A program made the position numbers and the translations under genes. A stretch of 6,671 nt of DNA from Clostridia bacterium (GTDB taxonomy: Bacteria > Bacillota_A > Clostridia > Lachnospirales > Lachnospiraceae), in NCBI GenBank assembly GCA_012515365.1, contig JAAYYM010000389.1, positions 1 through 6,671 on the forward strand. The letters are read 5' to 3'. This document shows, piece by piece, positions 4,245-6,671 of the stretch (its first letter is position 1; every line of letters begins with the position of its first letter). The notes under the pieces are model-generated. The model saw only the letters and a program-made list of their open reading frames with translations. It ran no database searches and was not told the DNA's origin.

Positions 4245-5922
4245 TGAACCTGCACTTGTAATGGATATGGACAATGAAGATACTGATTTGTTTAAAAAAC
4301 TCTATGCGGGTATCCTTTCACCTGTAAAACAATGTCGTGTACTACTACAGACCTATTTCGGAGATGTACGTGATATCTATACGGATATTATCAAAATGCC
4401 TTTTGCAGGTATTGGATTGGATTTCACAGAAGGAAAAGAGACTTCTCATTTAATTGAAAAATACGGTTTTCCGCAAGATAAACTTCTATTTGCCGGATTG
4501 GTCAACGGTAAAAATATTTGGAGAAATCATTACAAGGATACATTACAGGTTTTGAATACGTTACAAAAACAAAATATTCAAACCGTGCTCTCCACCTCCT
4601 GTTCTCTTCTGCATGTTCCTTATACACTGAAACATGAAGAAAAATTACCAAAAGAATATTTATCGTACTTTTCATTTGCCGAAGAAAAACTGGTTGAACT
4701 GAACGAATTAAGTTTCCTTACCAAATGCGATGGTTATCAGTCTGAATCCGCTTTCTTAAAAAATGAATTACTGTTTTCAGGTGACAGAAAATGTGTGAAT
4801 AGCGCTGTCAGAGAACGCCTTAGCAACATTTCGGATACCGACTATTCACGATTGCCGAAAAGAAGCGAACGCCAGACATTGCAGAAGAAAGCACTTGGGT
4901 TGCCTGAATTCCCCACTACTACCATTGGCTCCTTTCCGCAGACAAAGGCGGTAAAGGAAAACCGTTCTGCTTATCGCAAGAATGAAATAACAAAAGAAGA
5001 ATATATTACATTTAATCAAACGAAAATTGCAGAGTGTATTGCATGGCAGGAAGAAATCGGACTGGATGTTCTTGTTCACGGCGAATACGAAAGAAATGAC
5101 ATGGTTGAATATTTCGGAGAATCTCTTGGTGGATTTCTGTTTACGGAAAAAGCCTGGGTACAGTCTTATGGTACCAGATGCGTCAAACCGCCTATTATCT
5201 GGGGTGATGTGTACAGAGAAAAGCCAATTACCGTAGATTGGTCTGTTTATGCACAATCTTTGACTAAGAAAATTGTGAAAGGAATGCTGACCGGACCTGT
5301 TACCATCTTAAACTGGTCATTTCCGAGGGAAGATATCTCCATCAGAGAATCCGTCTCTCAGATTGCACTTGCCATCAGAGATGAAGTATTAGATTTAGAG
5401 CATAATGGAATCAAAATGATACAGGTGGATGAGGCAGCATTGCGCGAAAAACTGCCCCTTAGGAAAGTGGATTGGTATACAGAATATCTGGATTTTGCAA
5501 TCCCTGCATTCCGCCTGGTACATAGTGGTGTGAAACCGGAAACGCAAATTCATACTCATATGTGCTATAGCGAATTTACAGATATTATTCCGGCTATCGA
5601 TGATATGGATGCCGACGTAATTACCTTTGAAGCTTCCAGATCAGATTTACAGATACTGGATTCTCTCAGAAAACATCATTTTGAAACAGAGGTTGGCCCC
5701 GGAGTTTATGATATTCACTCTCCCCGAGTACCATCTGTCGAGGAAATTGTGAATGCACTGAACTTTATGCTTACAAAAATACAAAAAGTAAAACTATGGG
5801 TAAATCCTGACTGCGGACTCAAAACAAGAGCTATTCCGGAAACAGATGCAAGCCTTCGGAATATGGTAGCAGCGGCAAAACAAATCAGAATGAAAAATGA
5901 AAAAAAGACGGTGTGCAAATGA
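4171..5922 (+). CDS. metE: MetE C-terminal fragment with the complete catalytic domain
   Basis: This frame holds everything from [13 protein letters not shown] onward: the rest of the N-terminal barrel and the whole zinc-containing catalytic barrel ([65 protein letters not shown]). The first ATG in frame (4171) lies upstream of the shift point and has no ribosome site, so the first residues ([20 protein letters not shown]) are not native MetE. Independent translation is unlikely. It ends in ATGA, overlapping the metF start. Confidence 0.8.
   Translation: MIPFAPIRVLFRNVQVHQIAWLQFDEPALVMDMDNEDTDLFKKLYAGILSPVKQCRVLLQTYFGDVRDIYTDIIKMPFAGIGLDFTEGKETSHLIEKYGFPQDKLLFAGLVNGKNIWRNHYKDTLQVLNTLQKQNIQTVLSTSCSLLHVPYTLKHEEKLPKEYLSYFSFAEEKLVELNELSFLTKCDGYQSESAFLKNELLFSGDRKCVNSAVRERLSNISDTDYSRLPKRSERQTLQKKALGLPEFPTTTIGSFPQTKAVKENRSAYRKNEITKEEYITFNQTKIAECIAWQEEIGLDVLVHGEYERNDMVEYFGESLGGFLFTEKAWVQSYGTRCVKPPIIWGDVYREKPITVDWSVYAQSLTKKIVKGMLTGPVTILNWSFPREDISIRESVSQIALAIRDEVLDLEHNGIKMIQVDEAALREKLPLRKVDWYTEYLDFAIPAFRLVHSGVKPETQIHTHMCYSEFTDIIPAIDDMDADVITFEASRSDLQILDSLRKHHFETEVGPGVYDIHSPRVPSVEEIVNALNFMLTKIQKVKLWVNPDCGLKTRAIPETDASLRNMVAAAKQIRMKNEKKTVCK
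4210..4255 (+). repeat. perfect 19-bp inverted repeat at the metE frameshift
   Basis: GTGCAGGTTCATCAAATTG (4210-4228) is the exact reverse complement of CAATTTGATGAACCTGCAC (4237-4255), with an 8-nt loop (4229-4236). The right arm is the conserved coding sequence for QFDEPAL, so the left arm is likely the copied one. No T run follows, so it is not an intrinsic terminator. Confidence 0.95.
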
Positions 5923-6671
5923 AAATTTCAGATCAAACTCAAAAAAACAGGAAACGATTATCCTTTGAAATTTTTCCTCCTAAGAAAGACATTGAATTAG
6001 AAAATATTGATGAAACACTCTCCGTTCTATGTGAATTGAATCCTGATTATATCAGTGTAACTTTTGGTGCCGGTGGCAGCTCTAACTGCAACCGCACCAT
6101 AGAGCTTGCAAAGAAAATCAAGAACGACTATCATGTAGAGCCAGTGGTTCATTTAACCTGTCTGCATTACGACAAGGCAGAAATTGATGAATTTACAAGA
6201 ATTCTCGAACTGGAAGGGATTCAAAATATACTTGCCCTGCGTGGAGACAGGAATGATAACTTTCCTGTGAAAGATGACTTTGGGCACGCTTCCGATTTAA
6301 TAACTTACCTGAAACAAAAACATGATTTCTGTATTTTGGGTGCCTGCTATCCGGAATGTCACCCGGAATCACAAAGTCAAGTAGATGAAATCAAAAATCT
6401 GAAATCAAAAGTGAATGCCGGAGCAGAGGTATTACTTTCTCAACTTTTCTTTGATAATCAAAAATTTTTCGGATTTTTAGAGGATTGCAGAATTGCCAAA
6501 ATCAATGTTCCGATTGTTCCCGGTATTATGCCGGTGATTAATGCATCACAAATCAAGCGCATGGTTACCATGTGTGGTGCATCCTTTCCTGAGCGTTTTC
6601 AAAAAATCATACATCGATATGAAGATAATAAGGAAGCACTCTTTGATGCCGGTATGTCATATGCGTTGAGC
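5919..6671 (+). CDS. metF: 5,10-methylenetetrahydrofolate reductase, 3' end beyond the window
   Basis: MetF reduces 5,10-methylene-THF to 5-methyl-THF using FAD and NAD(P)H, supplying the methyl donor for MetE. 251 residues are visible, against about 280-300 for the family, and the frame is still open at the edge. Family signatures: SFEIFPPK with catalytic Glu17, VTFGAGGS (47-54), HLTCLHYD (78-85), LALRGDRND (105-113, with Asp110 equivalent to E. coli Asp120, which contacts the flavin), [10 protein letters not shown], and [16 protein letters not shown]. There is no frameshift. ATG at 5919 overlaps the metE stop as ATGA, and only a poor GACGG-like ribosome site precedes it, so translation probably depends on ribosomes finishing metE. 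The metE frameshift may therefore lower MetF output. Confidence 0.93.
   Translation, partial: MKISDQTQKNRKRLSFEIFPPKKDIELENIDETLSVLCELNPDYISVTFGAGGSSNCNRTIELAKKIKNDYHVEPVVHLTCLHYDKAEIDEFTRILELEGIQNILALRGDRNDNFPVKDDFGHASDLITYLKQKHDFCILGACYPECHPESQSQVDEIKNLKSKVNAGAEVLLSQLFFDNQKFFGFLEDCRIAKINVPIVPGIMPVINASQIKRMVTMCGASFPERFQKIIHRYEDNKEALFDAGMSYALS

Larger units (their letters stand above)
3630..5922 (+). pseudogene. metE: cobalamin-independent methionine synthase, disrupted by a one-base frameshift
   Basis: MetE transfers the methyl group of 5-methyltetrahydrofolate (polyglutamate) to homocysteine, giving methionine, in the cytoplasm and without B12. Joined across the frameshift, the product would be 763 aa, close to the 753 aa of E. 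coli MetE. The N-terminal barrel starts at VIGFPRIG; the C-terminal barrel starts near [11 protein letters not shown]. All four zinc ligands are present (positions in the joined protein): His643 and Cys645 in THMCY, Glu667 in TFEASRSD and Cys728 in NPDCGLKTR, matching E. coli 641, 643, 665 and 726 with a constant offset of 2. The frame changes between FIQK (ending 4208) and WLQFDEPAL (from 4231): 22 bases lie where 21 are expected from the E. coli spacing. Unless this is a sequencing error or is suppressed, no full-length enzyme is made. Confidence 0.88.

Noticed and set aside
4230..4250. Programmed +1 frameshift at ATT TGA, as in prfB
   Set aside because: A +1 slip at ATT-TGA would rejoin DEPALV, but the correct residues WLQF are already in the second frame before that point, and no upstream Shine-Dalgarno-like stimulator is seen. 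A plain frameshift near 4209-4230 fits better.
4846..5256. 136-aa minus-strand open frame inside metE
   Set aside because: It is antisense to strongly conserved MetE coding sequence, so a shadow.

Overview
The window looks like chromosome from a low-GC Gram-positive gut-type Clostridia, most likely a Lachnospiraceae relative. The basis is AT-rich codon use, strong AGGAGG-like ribosome sites, the subtype of IS110 transposase, a DUF3795 protein, and a LysR-metE-metF arrangement. The organism is inferred from protein style only.

Layout. Positions 1-1600 are one insertion sequence on the minus strand. It has an IS110-family (DEDD) transposase at 293-1477, a 3' flank (1-292) with several complementary arms that suggest a structured RNA, a leader whose helix would hide the transposase ribosome site, and a pair of 19-bp inverted repeats (201-219 and 1577-1595). 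The transposase has lost about 30 residues that should carry its catalytic glutamate. Positions 1600-2500 (minus strand) are a patch of decayed genes: a 32-codon reading of unknown worth, a DUF3795 cysteine-rich protein, a frameshifted small upstream gene whose C-terminal half is read in the DUF3795 frame, and an orphan fragment.

Positions 2520-6671 (plus strand) are a methionine-synthesis block: a LysR-type regulator with its own strong terminator, then metE (cobalamin-independent methionine synthase), overlapping metF (5,10-methylenetetrahydrofolate reductase, cut by the window edge). MetF makes 5-methyltetrahydrofolate and MetE uses it to methylate homocysteine to methionine; the adjacent LysR protein is the obvious candidate regulator.

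The most striking feature is that metE is broken by a one-base frameshift lying inside or beside a perfect 19-bp inverted repeat (4210-4228 / 4237-4255). One arm is the conserved codons for QFDEPAL and the other is their exact reverse complement. This looks like a templated (quasipalindrome) mutation, or an assembly artefact. I did not find a clearly new biological system; the strongest leads are this hairpin, the RNA-like flank of the IS element and the sequestered transposase ribosome site.
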